Assembly (NCBI GenBank): GCA_041941305.1
Contig: JBGTQJ010000066.1
Location: 1-51,154 of the forward strand
Direction of reading: 5' to 3'
Length of the DNA stretch: 51,154 nt
Source of the DNA: JANSWP01 sp041941305
GTDB lineage: Bacteria; Bacteroidota; Bacteroidia; Chitinophagales; Saprospiraceae
Shown here: positions 35,528 through 44,411 of the stretch, piece after piece
Layout of the letters: each line of letters begins with the position of its first letter
Position numbering within the stretch: position 1 is the stretch's first letter
The notes under the pieces: model-generated
Database searches by the model: none
What the model was told of the DNA's origin: nothing
Seen by the model: the letters and a program-made list of their open reading frames with translations, nothing else
Program-made: the position numbers and the translations under genes

Positions 35528-37582
35528 ATGGAAATCTTCGGACGCCTGCACCCACTTTTACTACACCTACCTATTGGATTTCTAATCCTTGCTTTCGCCA
35601 TGGAATGGTGGAATCGCAAAAAAAAAGAGACGAATTTTCAAGCCGCTATTGGCTTTGCACTCAAGTTAGGAATGTGGACTGCTATCCTATCTGCTTTATC
35701 AGGCTTTTTGCTTTCCCGAAATGGAGACTATTCTGAAAACCTGCTATTTTGGCATCAGTGGCTGGGCATTTTAACGGCAGTACTTTCCATTATCATTTAT
35801 GGGTTATTTCAAAAAAGGGAATCCAACACCAGCTTTCAAAAACTCTATTTCCCTACATTTTCAATTACCATTTTCGTGCTTTTAGTTACAGGACATTTAG
35901 GAGGTTCACTGACGCATGGTAGTGATTTTTTGACGGCTCCTTTCCATGCAAAAGAAGATACGGCAATTGCCGACCTAAACAATGCAAATGTCTTTGAAAG
36001 CTTCATCCAACCAATCTTTAAAAAGAAATGCAATAGCTGTCACAATGAGTCCAAACTGAAAGGCAAATTGTTGTTGTCGACCATTGAAGGGATCAAAAAG
36101 GGTGGAAAAACGGGGGCATTATTTGTTGCTGGAGATATCAAAGAAAGCTTGATGTTACAACGAATTCACTTGCCGGAGGATGAAAAAAAACACATGCCTC
36201 CAGAGGGTAAAAAACAATTGACAGAGGAAGAAATTCAGTTACTTGAATGGTGGGTAAAACAAGGAGGAGCATTTGATAAAACAGTAGCACAGAGCGAAGT
36301 TCCGGAAAATGTGCAAACAATTTTGAATAAGTATGCAGAACCTGAAGATCAGGGTGTTTTTGCACTAGATGTTTCGGCAGCAAGTGAAAGCAAAATTAAC
36401 GAACTTCGAGATGCCGGATTCAAGGTTTACCCGGTAGCTCAAGAAAGCCCCTTTTTGGATATTTCCTGGAAAGGGACGGATACGCTGAACAGGCAAATTT
36501 TAAAAAAGCTAAAAAAGGTATCTAAGCAGGTCATTTGGTTGGATTTGAGTAATAGCAATTTAAACAATGGGCTGTTTTCAGTAATTGGCGATTTACCCAA
36601 TTTGCAGAAGTTATTTGTCCAAAAAACACAAATCACCGGGGCGGCATTAAAAAACTTAAAAAATCACAATTTCCTGGAATATTTGAATGTTTACAACACA
36701 AATGTAGATGATGCTGGAATTGAAGCCATTTTCAACCTAAAGCGATTGAAAAAGCTATTTGTGTGGCAAACAGAGGTGAGCGATGAACTGGTCAGCAAAA
36801 TTCAAAGCGAACGACCAAAACTAGATATCAATACCGGTCGTGCCAATTCCATTTTTGGCGATGCTCAACTCAATCCACCAAGAATCATTGCAGATAAAAA
36901 TATTTTCAAAGACAGTTTGACGGTTGAGCTTGAAATTAGTTTTAAGGGGGTAGACATTCATTATACCCTTGATGGCAGTACACCTGACAGCACTTCTGCA
37001 CTATATGATACCACTCTTTTGTTGACAAAAACCACTGATCTGAAAACCTTTGCTCGAAAAGAAGGATGGAATTCAAGTGAGGTCGTCGGTCAGCTTTTTG
37101 TACAAGCCAGAAACCAACCTAAAAGCATTCGCCTCAATAAGCAACCTGCTGAAAAATATGCAGCTAAAGGAGCCAATTCGTTAATTGATTTCAAAAAAGG
37201 AACAGAAGTATTCACAGATGGCAATTGGCTCGGTTATCAAGGCACTCATTTTACAGCTACGATAGATTTGGGAGAACAAAAAGAAGTTTCCAGAGTAACA
37301 GTTGGCGCTCTTTCAGCACCTAATTCCTGGATATTTTTTCCAAAAGGAATTGAAGTTTCGCTTTCTTCCAATGGCAAAAATTATGCTTCCATCAAATCCA
37401 AGGACTACCCCACCCCAAAGGAATCCACACCTACCGAACTGAAAAATTTTTCTGAAAGTTTTGCTCCAACTTCTACACGATATGTCCGGATCAAAGTTAA
37501 GAGCAATCTGAAAAACCCAGCATGGCATCCAAATCCGGGAGAACCATGCTGGGTATTTGTTGATGAGATATTAGTGGAATGA
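35528..37582 (+). CDS. Membrane cytochrome with LRR, CHB_HEX-like and discoidin domains
   Basis: The 684-residue protein starts with DUF2231-type spans (RLHPLLLHLPIGFLILAFAMEWW and three or four more to residue 130). Next come a haem site CNSCHNESKLKG in a PSCyt1-like domain (to residue 250, with MPPEGKKQLTEEEI), a leucine-rich repeat block (about 330-430), a CHB_HEX_C-like segment (VDIHYTLDGSTPDSTSALYD) and an F5/8C-like tail (TIDLGEQKEVSRVTVGALSAPNSWIFFPKGIEVSLS). The tail resembles that of the CehA-type protein. It may be the electron-carrying membrane anchor of the module. Confidence 0.82.
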   Translation: MEIFGRLHPLLLHLPIGFLILAFAMEWWNRKKKETNFQAAIGFALKLGMWTAILSALSGFLLSRNGDYSENLLFWHQWLGILTAVLSIIIYGLFQKRESNTSFQKLYFPTFSITIFVLLVTGHLGGSLTHGSDFLTAPFHAKEDTAIADLNNANVFESFIQPIFKKKCNSCHNESKLKGKLLLSTIEGIKKGGKTGALFVAGDIKESLMLQRIHLPEDEKKHMPPEGKKQLTEEEIQLLEWWVKQGGAFDKTVAQSEVPENVQTILNKYAEPEDQGVFALDVSAASESKINELRDAGFKVYPVAQESPFLDISWKGTDTLNRQILKKLKKVSKQVIWLDLSNSNLNNGLFSVIGDLPNLQKLFVQKTQITGAALKNLKNHNFLEYLNVYNTNVDDAGIEAIFNLKRLKKLFVWQTEVSDELVSKIQSERPKLDINTGRANSIFGDAQLNPPRIIADKNIFKDSLTVELEISFKGVDIHYTLDGSTPDSTSALYDTTLLLTKTTDLKTFARKEGWNSSEVVGQLFVQARNQPKSIRLNKQPAEKYAAKGANSLIDFKKGTEVFTDGNWLGYQGTHFTATIDLGEQKEVSRVTVGALSAPNSWIFFPKGIEVSLSSNGKNYASIKSKDYPTPKESTPTELKNFSESFAPTSTRYVRIKVKSNLKNPAWHPNPGEPCWVFVDEILVE

Positions 37583-37596
37583 GCAGCTAATTTTCT

Positions 37597-39195
37597 TTAT
37601 AGCGGTTGAGCTGACTTAATCATCTTTTTGTGTCCGTTATGCCCATTCAGTTTCCCATTGAGACCAGATGCGGTCATAGGGAGAATGTGTTTGGAATCAA
37701 AGTGATAATTGATATCACAATTCATCAATTCTTTTTGAAGGACGCCAAGCAAATAGGTTAGCACTTTCTTGTCTTTTGTTTCATTGAATTGAGTCATCAA
37801 ATCCTTCAAGCTCTTTTTGCCAAAGTACTTTCTGTCAATCTCTACTTTTTCCAAACCATGAATGATGATTTTTTCCAGATGCTTTAACTTTCTCAATGTA
37901 AACAGGTCGAAAGTCAAGCTATTTATTTGAAGTTTTTTCAAATTGGGGAATCCCATCAGGAAATTCAAATTTTCCAGGTTGGTATTCCGAATAACGAGCT
38001 CGGTAGCTCTTTGTACTTTGTCTTTATCGATCTTTCCTACAATAGTTTCAATATCGTATTTAGTTCCTCCAGTTGTTAACTTCCCCTGGATACTGTTCTT
38101 TTTTAGAAAGTCAACTGCCTTATTGATGGCTGTTTCATCTTCGCGCCAATTCCACGCTTTTTCAATTTGATTCCAGATTAATCTACAGTTATTCGCTAAA
38201 AGCAGCATCAAAAGAAGGAAGATTCCACTAAAGGTCAATGATTGAATGGTGTTATAGGCATCAATTGCCATTCCTATTTCCAGTGAACTAAGGTCATTTT
38301 TGATTACCAATCCGTAGGATATTATGGGAAGCAATAAGAGGGTTTTGGGGATAAAATTCCAAATTTCGCGATTACTGACCACCTCATAACTATCACTAAA
38401 TCCACGAGTTTTTGGAAGCATAAACACTAGCTCATTGCCCATTAAAGAATGGTAGTATCTCCAAATATCTCGTTTGTATTTTTTCTCATAATCCTGGATA
38501 TAGCCTGTAATATTCTTGATGTTGGTAAGTTCTCGGTTCAAGCTAAATCTCAACAATAATAAAATAATCGTAAATGATAGTCCACTTAATATAGCTAAGT
38601 CATTTACATCAAATGAGATCCCAAAAAACGGTAACTTGACAAATACAATATTTTCAAGCTTTTGCTCTTCTAATTTCCCAAGTCTTTCTTCGAGATTCTT
38701 TTTGGAAGATTCATTAAAGAAAGCAATGAATTGGGCAGTTTTAATTATTTCATCCTTGTTCCTTTCAATTTCCTGGAAGAATTTTTGGGCTTCATGCTCG
38801 CTTTGAACCAAACCAATTGGGGCTTTTAAAGATACACCCAAAGGCAACTCTGAAATTACAGTGCTATCTACTTCATCTCGAATCACAATTCTTTCCAATT
38901 CCTTGTACAATTGCTGTTCAAAGTCTGTTTTTATCAATTCATTGTTTCGCTCATCTGGAAATTCAAAATACTTGATGGCATTCTTTACAGAAGAGATTCT
39001 TTTTGCAAACCAACTGGAAGGTCTCGAATTCATGGCACATATTATTGCAAGAATACTGGCGGTAACAAGAATAATTATTGTAATTCTACTTTTTCCAGCT
39101 GCAACTCCCAGTGCCTTTACATGTTGTTCGATGATTTGAATGGTGAATTGTTCCTCATTTTGAGGGCTATTTGCCTGTTCAAATTGCTTGCTCAT
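37597..39195 (-). CDS. Multi-span membrane protein with LRR-like end, unknown
   Basis: The 532-residue protein has a membrane span near residue 40 (ITIIILVTASILAIICAM), then a long polar segment, a span near 200 (LAILSGLSFTIILLLLRF), further spans near 290 (TLLLLPIISYGLVI) and 325 (TFSGIFLLLMLLLANN), and a soluble end with leucine-rich spacing (LENLNFLMGFPNLKKLQINSLTFDLFTLRKLKHLEKIII). I do not recognise a family. It is convergent with the cytochrome module and probably an inner-membrane protein. Confidence 0.65.
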   Translation of the reverse strand: MSKQFEQANSPQNEEQFTIQIIEQHVKALGVAAGKSRITIIILVTASILAIICAMNSRPSSWFAKRISSVKNAIKYFEFPDERNNELIKTDFEQQLYKELERIVIRDEVDSTVISELPLGVSLKAPIGLVQSEHEAQKFFQEIERNKDEIIKTAQFIAFFNESSKKNLEERLGKLEEQKLENIVFVKLPFFGISFDVNDLAILSGLSFTIILLLLRFSLNRELTNIKNITGYIQDYEKKYKRDIWRYYHSLMGNELVFMLPKTRGFSDSYEVVSNREIWNFIPKTLLLLPIISYGLVIKNDLSSLEIGMAIDAYNTIQSLTFSGIFLLLMLLLANNCRLIWNQIEKAWNWREDETAINKAVDFLKKNSIQGKLTTGGTKYDIETIVGKIDKDKVQRATELVIRNTNLENLNFLMGFPNLKKLQINSLTFDLFTLRKLKHLEKIIIHGLEKVEIDRKYFGKKSLKDLMTQFNETKDKKVLTYLLGVLQKELMNCDINYHFDSKHILPMTASGLNGKLNGHNGHKKMIKSAQPL

Positions 39196-39402
39196 CTTAA
39201 TAACGGTTTTTAAGAGGTATAATCAGTTAACTAGAGGGCAATGACTTAGAGCTTGTTTAAATCATCAGTTCAAAAAAACAAACCAATAATTTTAAATAAT
39301 CTTAAAAAATCAAAATAATATTCTTCAAAGACCGATTTTCATCGACGAACATTTTTAAAAACAATCAAGTATCCATATTAGTTCAAATCCTAAAAACAAA
39401 AA

Positions 39403-39434
39403 AGGGCTTTGCAAAATTTAATTTACAAAGCCCT
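39403..39434 (-). terminator. Terminator after the curlin-repeat gene
   Basis: On the minus strand AGGGCTTTG (39434-39426) pairs with CAAAGCCCT (39411-39403), nine perfect pairs with a 14-base loop, and then TTTTTTG. It lies 26 bases past the stop of the curlin-repeat gene. Confidence 0.8.
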
Positions 39435-39459
39435 CTCCAAAATTATTCATTCTTCATTA

Positions 39460-41328
39460 CTACATCCCATTTCCTTGAGTAATCGTAGCAGTATTTTCAT
39501 TTCCTGTTTGGATAATCTCACCTACATGGTCGGCACCAGTTTGTTGAATAAGGCCGGAGTTCATGTTTCCTTCCTGGATAATTTCTGCGTTCAATCTTGC
39601 ACCAGCAGTTCCTTCCGCACCTTGAGTGATGGTAGCTTCGTTATCGGAACCAATTGTGCTGATATTGATAACGCCATCGTCACCTGTTTGAGTAACTGAC
39701 ATTACGTTAGCGTCACCTTCTACAAAAATTCCGTAATCAAAATCGTCATTACTACCCATGATGTTTCTGTTTCCAGTTTGAGTGATGCTTACCTCATTGC
39801 TGTTACCAGTAGCCTGGTAGGAAGCAATGTTCTCATCTCCTGTTTGAGTCAAAATCGCCGTGTTCAAGTCACCAATTTGCTCAATACAAGCTTCGTTGCT
39901 ACTACCTACCTGCAATAAGTTGGTCAGGGTGTTGGTATTACCTTCTTGCTTAACTTCACCGTCATTTTCGTCTCCTGTTTGAGTCAACGTAGCGGTGTTG
40001 TTATCTCCATCCTGGTCAATTTGACCATCATTGTCACCACCAGTTTGGCGAGCTACAGCTGCATTGGTAGTACCTTCTTGTCCAACGTTCATGTCGTTGT
40101 CGTCTCCACCAGACTGAGTTACGGTAGCAGTACTTGAATCTTCCTGGTCAACAGTTGCATCGTGACCATTTCCTTCCTGCGTTACAGTTGCTGTAGAACC
40201 ATCTCCATCCACATCAATATTTACACTATTATCATCGCCAGTTTGAGTCGCAGTCGCTGTATTTGAATCGCCTTCGTGGGTAACGTCAATGCTATTGTCA
40301 TCACCGGTAGTGCTTGCAGTTGCAGTGTTCGTATCTCCCTCCTGGTTGATCTCTGTGGCATTGTCATTGCCAGACTGAGTTACAGTAGAATTATTGCCAT
40401 TTCCTTCTTGCTCAATTTCTACTTCATTTTCATTACCGTCTCCTTGAGTAGAAGAGGCTACATTTTCGTCTCCTTCCTGCTCTACAGAAACTTCATCGTC
40501 GTCTCCAGTTTGAACCATATCCGCATCGTTCAAGCTGCCAGTTTGAGTCGTTTCAGCAGTGTTGCCATTGCCAGTTTGAGTTAGGTCTGCAGTATTTTCA
40601 CTTCCCTCCTCCTGAGTCATCGTAGAGCTGTTGGAATCACCAGTTTGAGTGATGCTTGCAGTATCATCATCGCCAGATTGAGTGGTCTCAGAAGTATTGC
40701 TGTTACCAGTTTGAGTAAGACCAAAAGAATTGCCTACACCACCTTGAGACATAGTAGATTCGTTTTCGTCACCACCTTCCTGGAGGATGGTTGCCATACC
40801 TTGCTCCCCGTCTTGTGTGTCGTCAGAGGTGTTGCTGTTGCCATCCTGATCCAAATCCAACGTATTGCTAATACCAGATTGAGATAGTGTAGAACTGTTT
40901 TCGTCGCCAGTTTGGTCAACAGTCACTTCACCGCCTTCGCCAGTTTGGGCAGCATCTACGGTATTGGCATTGCCAGTTGAAGTTTGGGTATAAGAATTGT
41001 CATTTCCTTCTTGAGTCAGGGCTAATTCGTTTTCGTCGCCAGTTTGGGTAGCCGTTGCTTCTGAATTGTTTCCATCTTGAGTTGCCTCAACAGTGTTGTT
41101 ATTTCCTTCTGAAATGATGGAAGTATTTGAAGCATCGCCACTTTGTACGATTGTAGCAGTATTTTCATCTCCAGTTTGTCTGGAAGAACCACCAAGGTTG
41201 GTGCCTGTTTGTGTAACGGTTGTTTCATTGTTGTTTCCTTCTTGCTCTACTCTTTGATTATTGGTTTGAGCAACTGCAAAAGCGATGCAGAAAAGGAACA
41301 TGGTAGCTGTTAAAATATACTTTTTCAT
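39460..41328 (-). CDS. Very acidic curlin-repeat (CsgA-like) secreted protein
   Basis: The 622-residue protein has a signal peptide (MKKYILTATMFLFCIAFAVAQ; the ATG at 41328 replaces one 45 bases upstream) and then consists throughout of imperfect 11-12-residue half-repeats of the form QxGxxNxAxxxQ, such as TQTGDENTATIVQSG and TQTGDDNSV. Two half-repeats make a 22-residue curlin unit. Asp, Glu, Asn and Thr dominate. Gaps in the pattern lie near GTAGARLNAEII. Curlins form amyloid fibres outside the cell. No csgB, E, F or G homologue lies nearby. The gene has its own upstream boxes and a strong terminator. Confidence 0.85.
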   Translation of the reverse strand: MKKYILTATMFLFCIAFAVAQTNNQRVEQEGNNNETTVTQTGTNLGGSSRQTGDENTATIVQSGDASNTSIISEGNNNTVEATQDGNNSEATATQTGDENELALTQEGNDNSYTQTSTGNANTVDAAQTGEGGEVTVDQTGDENSSTLSQSGISNTLDLDQDGNSNTSDDTQDGEQGMATILQEGGDENESTMSQGGVGNSFGLTQTGNSNTSETTQSGDDDTASITQTGDSNSSTMTQEEGSENTADLTQTGNGNTAETTQTGSLNDADMVQTGDDDEVSVEQEGDENVASSTQGDGNENEVEIEQEGNGNNSTVTQSGNDNATEINQEGDTNTATASTTGDDNSIDVTHEGDSNTATATQTGDDNSVNIDVDGDGSTATVTQEGNGHDATVDQEDSSTATVTQSGGDDNDMNVGQEGTTNAAVARQTGGDNDGQIDQDGDNNTATLTQTGDENDGEVKQEGNTNTLTNLLQVGSSNEACIEQIGDLNTAILTQTGDENIASYQATGNSNEVSITQTGNRNIMGSNDDFDYGIFVEGDANVMSVTQTGDDGVINISTIGSDNEATITQGAEGTAGARLNAEIIQEGNMNSGLIQQTGADHVGEIIQTGNENTATITQGNGM

Positions 41329-41561
41329 AATGTTTGTGATTTTTAAGTAGCCCTTAAAAAATAACTTCATCATTTCGTTAAATAAGCGAAGACTGAATGC
41401 CTGAAAAGAAATGAAGTTGAGCTTATTTGACGAAAAAAAGATGATGAAGCCATTTTTTAATCAATACTAAACATGGTTAAGAAATTTTTAATGATTAATG
41501 GTTATTCATGATTCTTTGAATAGTTGAATTCAGAGTCATCCCTCTTTTCAAATAATCACGA

Positions 41562-41627
41562 TGCAAATATGGGGGGGAATTTGACGGGTCGGGTAGCTCG
41601 TTTTTGACATTGAGTGGCCCGTTTTCG
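41562..41627 (-). promoter_or_regulatory. Conserved upstream boxes of the curlin-repeat gene
   Basis: Reading toward the gene (minus strand) the order is CGAAAAC, GGGCCACTCAATGTC, GAGCTACCC, AATTCC and CATATTTGCA. The same boxes occur in the same order upstream of the T9SS LamG gene (44238-44325). The TGCAAA to GGGTAGC distance is 36 bases in both. The CATATTTG could be a -7 box variant. The leader would be about 230 bases long. Confidence 0.6.
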
Positions 41628-41641
41628 TCTTTGCTTTTTCA

Positions 41642-41707
41642 GGTGTTCAAGTGTTCAGGTGTTCATGTTTTAAACTAAGAAAATGAACACCTGAACACAC
41701 TAACACA
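41642..41707. repeat. Octamer array (GGTGTTCA) with inverted tail
   Basis: Three units GGTGTTCA, AGTGTTCA, GGTGTTCA (41642-41665) are followed after a 16-base loop by inverted units TGAACACC, TGAACACA, CTAACACA. A 16-bp perfect stem forms between 651-666 and 683-698. It sits just past the stop of the LamG gene and may be its terminator. The period is eight here; the other arrays have seven. Confidence 0.75.
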
Positions 41708-41713
41708 ATCAAT

Positions 41714-43942
41714 CTACTTCGAAATCACCAATCGCTTTGTCACACGCTCATCCTTAGAAATCACGCTCACCACATACAAACCATTTTGGAAAGCATTGCC
41801 AGAAAGATCAGCTTGCAAGCTATTTTGTCCTTCCTGCAGGACTAATTCCCAAACCAGTCTGCCCATTGCATCGAAAATCAAAACGGTCTCGGCAGATTCC
41901 ATTCCTTCGATTTCAATGTTGAGGATGTCTCTGGCTGGGTTTGGATAGAGGCTCAATTCCGGAGTTTCCAAATCTGATTTAGCAGAAAAGTCGGCGATAA
42001 TCACATCGTCCATTGGGTTGTCATCTATCGGAGCGATAAAGCTGGAAGGTACAAGTGGTAAGCCACAACTGCCATCCCAATTCCAATCAACGTATTCGTC
42101 GCCGTCTACTTTGTCTTCAGAAATGAACATTCCAGTCATAGTGGTGTGGTTATCAGATGCCGCTTTTTTCGCCCAGATTTTATCCAGGGCATACATTCTG
42201 GCATGGACTTCTGAACCTTCATCAATGTAAGCGCGGTCACCCACATATACCATGACAAAATTACCAGCGGTGTTGAATGCACAATCTTCATCCAGATTGA
42301 AATCATCTTCAATCAATAAGGTTGCGTCCTGACTAAAAATCACCGTTCCGCCGTCTTCTACATCCAAATCTTCAATATGCACTTCTGCTGCATCAAAGGT
42401 CACAGTCGCATTTTTCTTTACCTCGATTTCACCATAAGTGCTTCCTGTCAAGGTGGTCGAACCTCCTGTCGGAACCGTAATGTCGTCGCTATTTGGGCTG
42501 GAATACAGGAAGGTCGGCAATGTCACTGTCACTTGTCCAATTTCTTCATGACCAGCAGAGCTACCACCAGACTTGGAGATAATCGGCGCTTTTACGAATT
42601 CGTCCACTACCGTACCGCCGCGCAATTTGGCTTTTTCTCCTGCACCATTGACCCCAACTCCTCCTCCTGCTACGGTATTGCCATCAATGTCTACTTCATA
42701 ACCTATCATGACATAACCGGAAAGCACATCCCAGGCATTGGTCAATACATCGTGATCATCGGAGCCTTCACAACCGCCACCTTCTGTGACATCTACAGCG
42801 TAATTGCCAGCTGCATCCACTACGATAGATTCAGTGGTTTCACCAGTGCTCCATAAGTAAGTGATGGGCGTTTGCAAATCCCCTATGTTGTTGATATCTG
42901 CTGTCAATACTGTCAAGCCCTGACAGAAATCGGGTAAATCACTTTCACTAATGCTGACGTCGGGGTCCGTTAAACCTTCATCGATATTGCCATCACAGTT
43001 GTTGTCAATGCCATCGCAAAGTTCGGTAGCACCAGGGTTGATATTGGGATCATCGTCGTCGCAGTCATCTCCACCGCAGGCGACATCGTCGTAGCCGTCA
43101 TTGTCGTTGTCGGTGCAACCAGATGTACAAGATATTCCACCCGGAGCGACCCAGTTGGAAGTAGCACCTGACAATGCAAAACTTTGCAGGGTGCCATAAT
43201 TATTGTAGGAGGATTCATCAGGTAGGTTGGTGACTCCGGCGTTGTTTCCACCAGCAGTGCCATTGTTAAATTTGTAATAACCTATTAGTCCGCTTTCGTT
43301 ACCTGCAATCTCACAATTCATATCTGCTTGAATTTGTCCTTGACTCCGGGCATAACTCCACACGCGCAATTCATCCATTCTTCCTTTATATTTCCCGCCA
43401 CCAAAAAAGACAGCGAAATCTCCAATATAGGTCGGATAAGAAGAAGCTTGCAGGTTTACCTGGGAAGAAGTTCCAACAAGGTTGCCATTGATGTAAAATC
43501 TAACTATGTTGCCACTAACAGTTACTGCTACGTGCTGCCAAACATTCCAGGTCACTGTTCCAGAGGAAATAGCTTCTCTGCCTCTTGTTTCCAACAATAA
43601 TCTTCGGTTGCTAGAATTCCAGGTATTGATTGCAAATACAAATCCTGGATTCCCTAAGCCTCCATACTTGTTGGATAAAATGGTTGAAAAATTGGTCTTT
43701 GGTGTAGGTCTCACCCAGGCTTCAATGGTAATGCTGCTCGTAAGATTCAGACCTTGCATTCTCACTCGGTCATTTGAACCATCAAAATCAAGCGCAGTAC
43801 CAGATTGGGCTTGCATTGAGAAGGTCGCCAAAATCATGAGCGAAAGCATAAGGGATAGCCTCTTGAGCATCAAAAAGGGTAGCGCCTTGCTTCCCCTTTT
43901 AATTGAAAGGGAGTTATGATTTAAATTTTCCATGATAAACAT
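41714..43942 (-). CDS. LamG-type surface protein with MopE motif and T9SS domain
   Basis: The 742-residue protein has a signal (SLMLSLMILATFSMQA), a LamG/concanavalin-like domain (ALDFDGSNDRVRMQGLNLTSSITIEAWVRPTP ... GRMDELRVWSYARSQGQI), a MopE-type motif (CTDNDNDGYDDVACGGDDCDDDDPNINPGATELCDGIDNNCDGNIDEG) and a beta-rich middle. It ends with a type A T9SS sorting domain (LYPNPARDILNIEIEG, GLYVVSVISKD). The domains imply glycan or metal binding at the cell surface. An ATG at 43933 is an equally good start. Confidence 0.85.
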   Translation of the reverse strand: MFIMENLNHNSLSIKRGSKALPFLMLKRLSLMLSLMILATFSMQAQSGTALDFDGSNDRVRMQGLNLTSSITIEAWVRPTPKTNFSTILSNKYGGLGNPGFVFAINTWNSSNRRLLLETRGREAISSGTVTWNVWQHVAVTVSGNIVRFYINGNLVGTSSQVNLQASSYPTYIGDFAVFFGGGKYKGRMDELRVWSYARSQGQIQADMNCEIAGNESGLIGYYKFNNGTAGGNNAGVTNLPDESSYNNYGTLQSFALSGATSNWVAPGGISCTSGCTDNDNDGYDDVACGGDDCDDDDPNINPGATELCDGIDNNCDGNIDEGLTDPDVSISESDLPDFCQGLTVLTADINNIGDLQTPITYLWSTGETTESIVVDAAGNYAVDVTEGGGCEGSDDHDVLTNAWDVLSGYVMIGYEVDIDGNTVAGGGVGVNGAGEKAKLRGGTVVDEFVKAPIISKSGGSSAGHEEIGQVTVTLPTFLYSSPNSDDITVPTGGSTTLTGSTYGEIEVKKNATVTFDAAEVHIEDLDVEDGGTVIFSQDATLLIEDDFNLDEDCAFNTAGNFVMVYVGDRAYIDEGSEVHARMYALDKIWAKKAASDNHTTMTGMFISEDKVDGDEYVDWNWDGSCGLPLVPSSFIAPIDDNPMDDVIIADFSAKSDLETPELSLYPNPARDILNIEIEGMESAETVLIFDAMGRLVWELVLQEGQNSLQADLSGNAFQNGLYVVSVISKDERVTKRLVISK

Positions 43943-44025
43943 TTTTTAATTGGCTGAACCAGTCTGCCATCTGCATACATTGCCACAATGCCAAACCAAT
44001 AAAGCCTTTAGATTTTATAAAGCTG

Positions 44026-44195
44026 TTTTAAGGAATGATAGAATAATACCTTCTCGATTTTGAGACGTCCATTTTTCCCTTTGAGCGCGTTAAAAAGCCT
44101 CACCGACGTACTGCGTCGCTTACTTTTTTTGCCTTCTCAAAGGAAAAAATGCCCTGTCCAAAATCAGTAACATATTTTTCCATCATTCCTAAAAT
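44026..44195. repeat. Long imperfect palindrome, about 170 bp (MITE-like)
   Basis: The left side from TTTTAAGGAATGATAG and the right side ending in CATCATTCCTAAAAT are inverted copies of one another. The dyad is centred near 44111 in a small perfect hairpin CGACG-TACTG-CGTCG. A 16-base stretch at 44070-44085 matches 44136-44151 inverted with one mismatch, and GATTTTG/CAAAATC flank it. Overall the arms are alike over roughly 60 bases each. It could be a non-autonomous mobile palindrome or a long structured leader. Confidence 0.6.
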
Positions 44196-44237
44196 ATTAA
44201 GTGGTTAAGAAATGATGTGAGATCTCAATAATACAAG

Positions 44238-44325
44238 TGCAAAGTTGGGAAGGAATTCACGTGCTTGGGTAGCGCGATTTTGCCATCATTGTGCTCTAAT
44301 TGGACATTGAAGTGGCCCTATTTCG
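44238..44325 (-). promoter_or_regulatory. Conserved upstream boxes of the LamG gene
   Basis: Toward the gene (minus strand) the order is CGAAATA, GGGCCACTTCAATGTC, CGCGCTACCC, AATTCC and CAACTTTGCA. It matches 41562-41627 box by box. The gap between the GGCCACT and GCTACCC boxes is 21 bases longer, two helical turns, so both boxes keep the same face of the DNA. Confidence 0.6.
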
Positions 44326-44376
44326 CCATATTTTCGAGAGGGGAATGTTACATTTTTAGGTATGGACTTTTTACAA

Positions 44377-44384
44377 TATGTTTG
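44377..44384 (+). promoter_or_regulatory. Possible -7 box of the CHAT gene
   Basis: TATGTTTG is a perfect TAnnTTTG, 27 bases before the start codon, giving a short leader. No TTG is seen at 19 bases upstream. Confidence 0.45.
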
Positions 44385-44411
44385 AGCAAACTTGAATCCA
44401 CAAAACTCTGA

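Larger units (their letters stand above)
43943..44411. other. Intergenic region between LamG and CHAT genes
   Basis: This 469-base gap between the divergent genes has no convincing ORF. It holds a long imperfect palindrome (44026-44195), the conserved boxes toward the LamG gene (44238-44325) and a -7 box for the CHAT gene (44377-44384). Confidence 0.6.

Noticed and set aside
39946..41228. Several reading frames of 60-100 codons within the curlin-repeat gene
   Set aside because: They are shadows made by the repeated DNA of the curlin gene in other frames.
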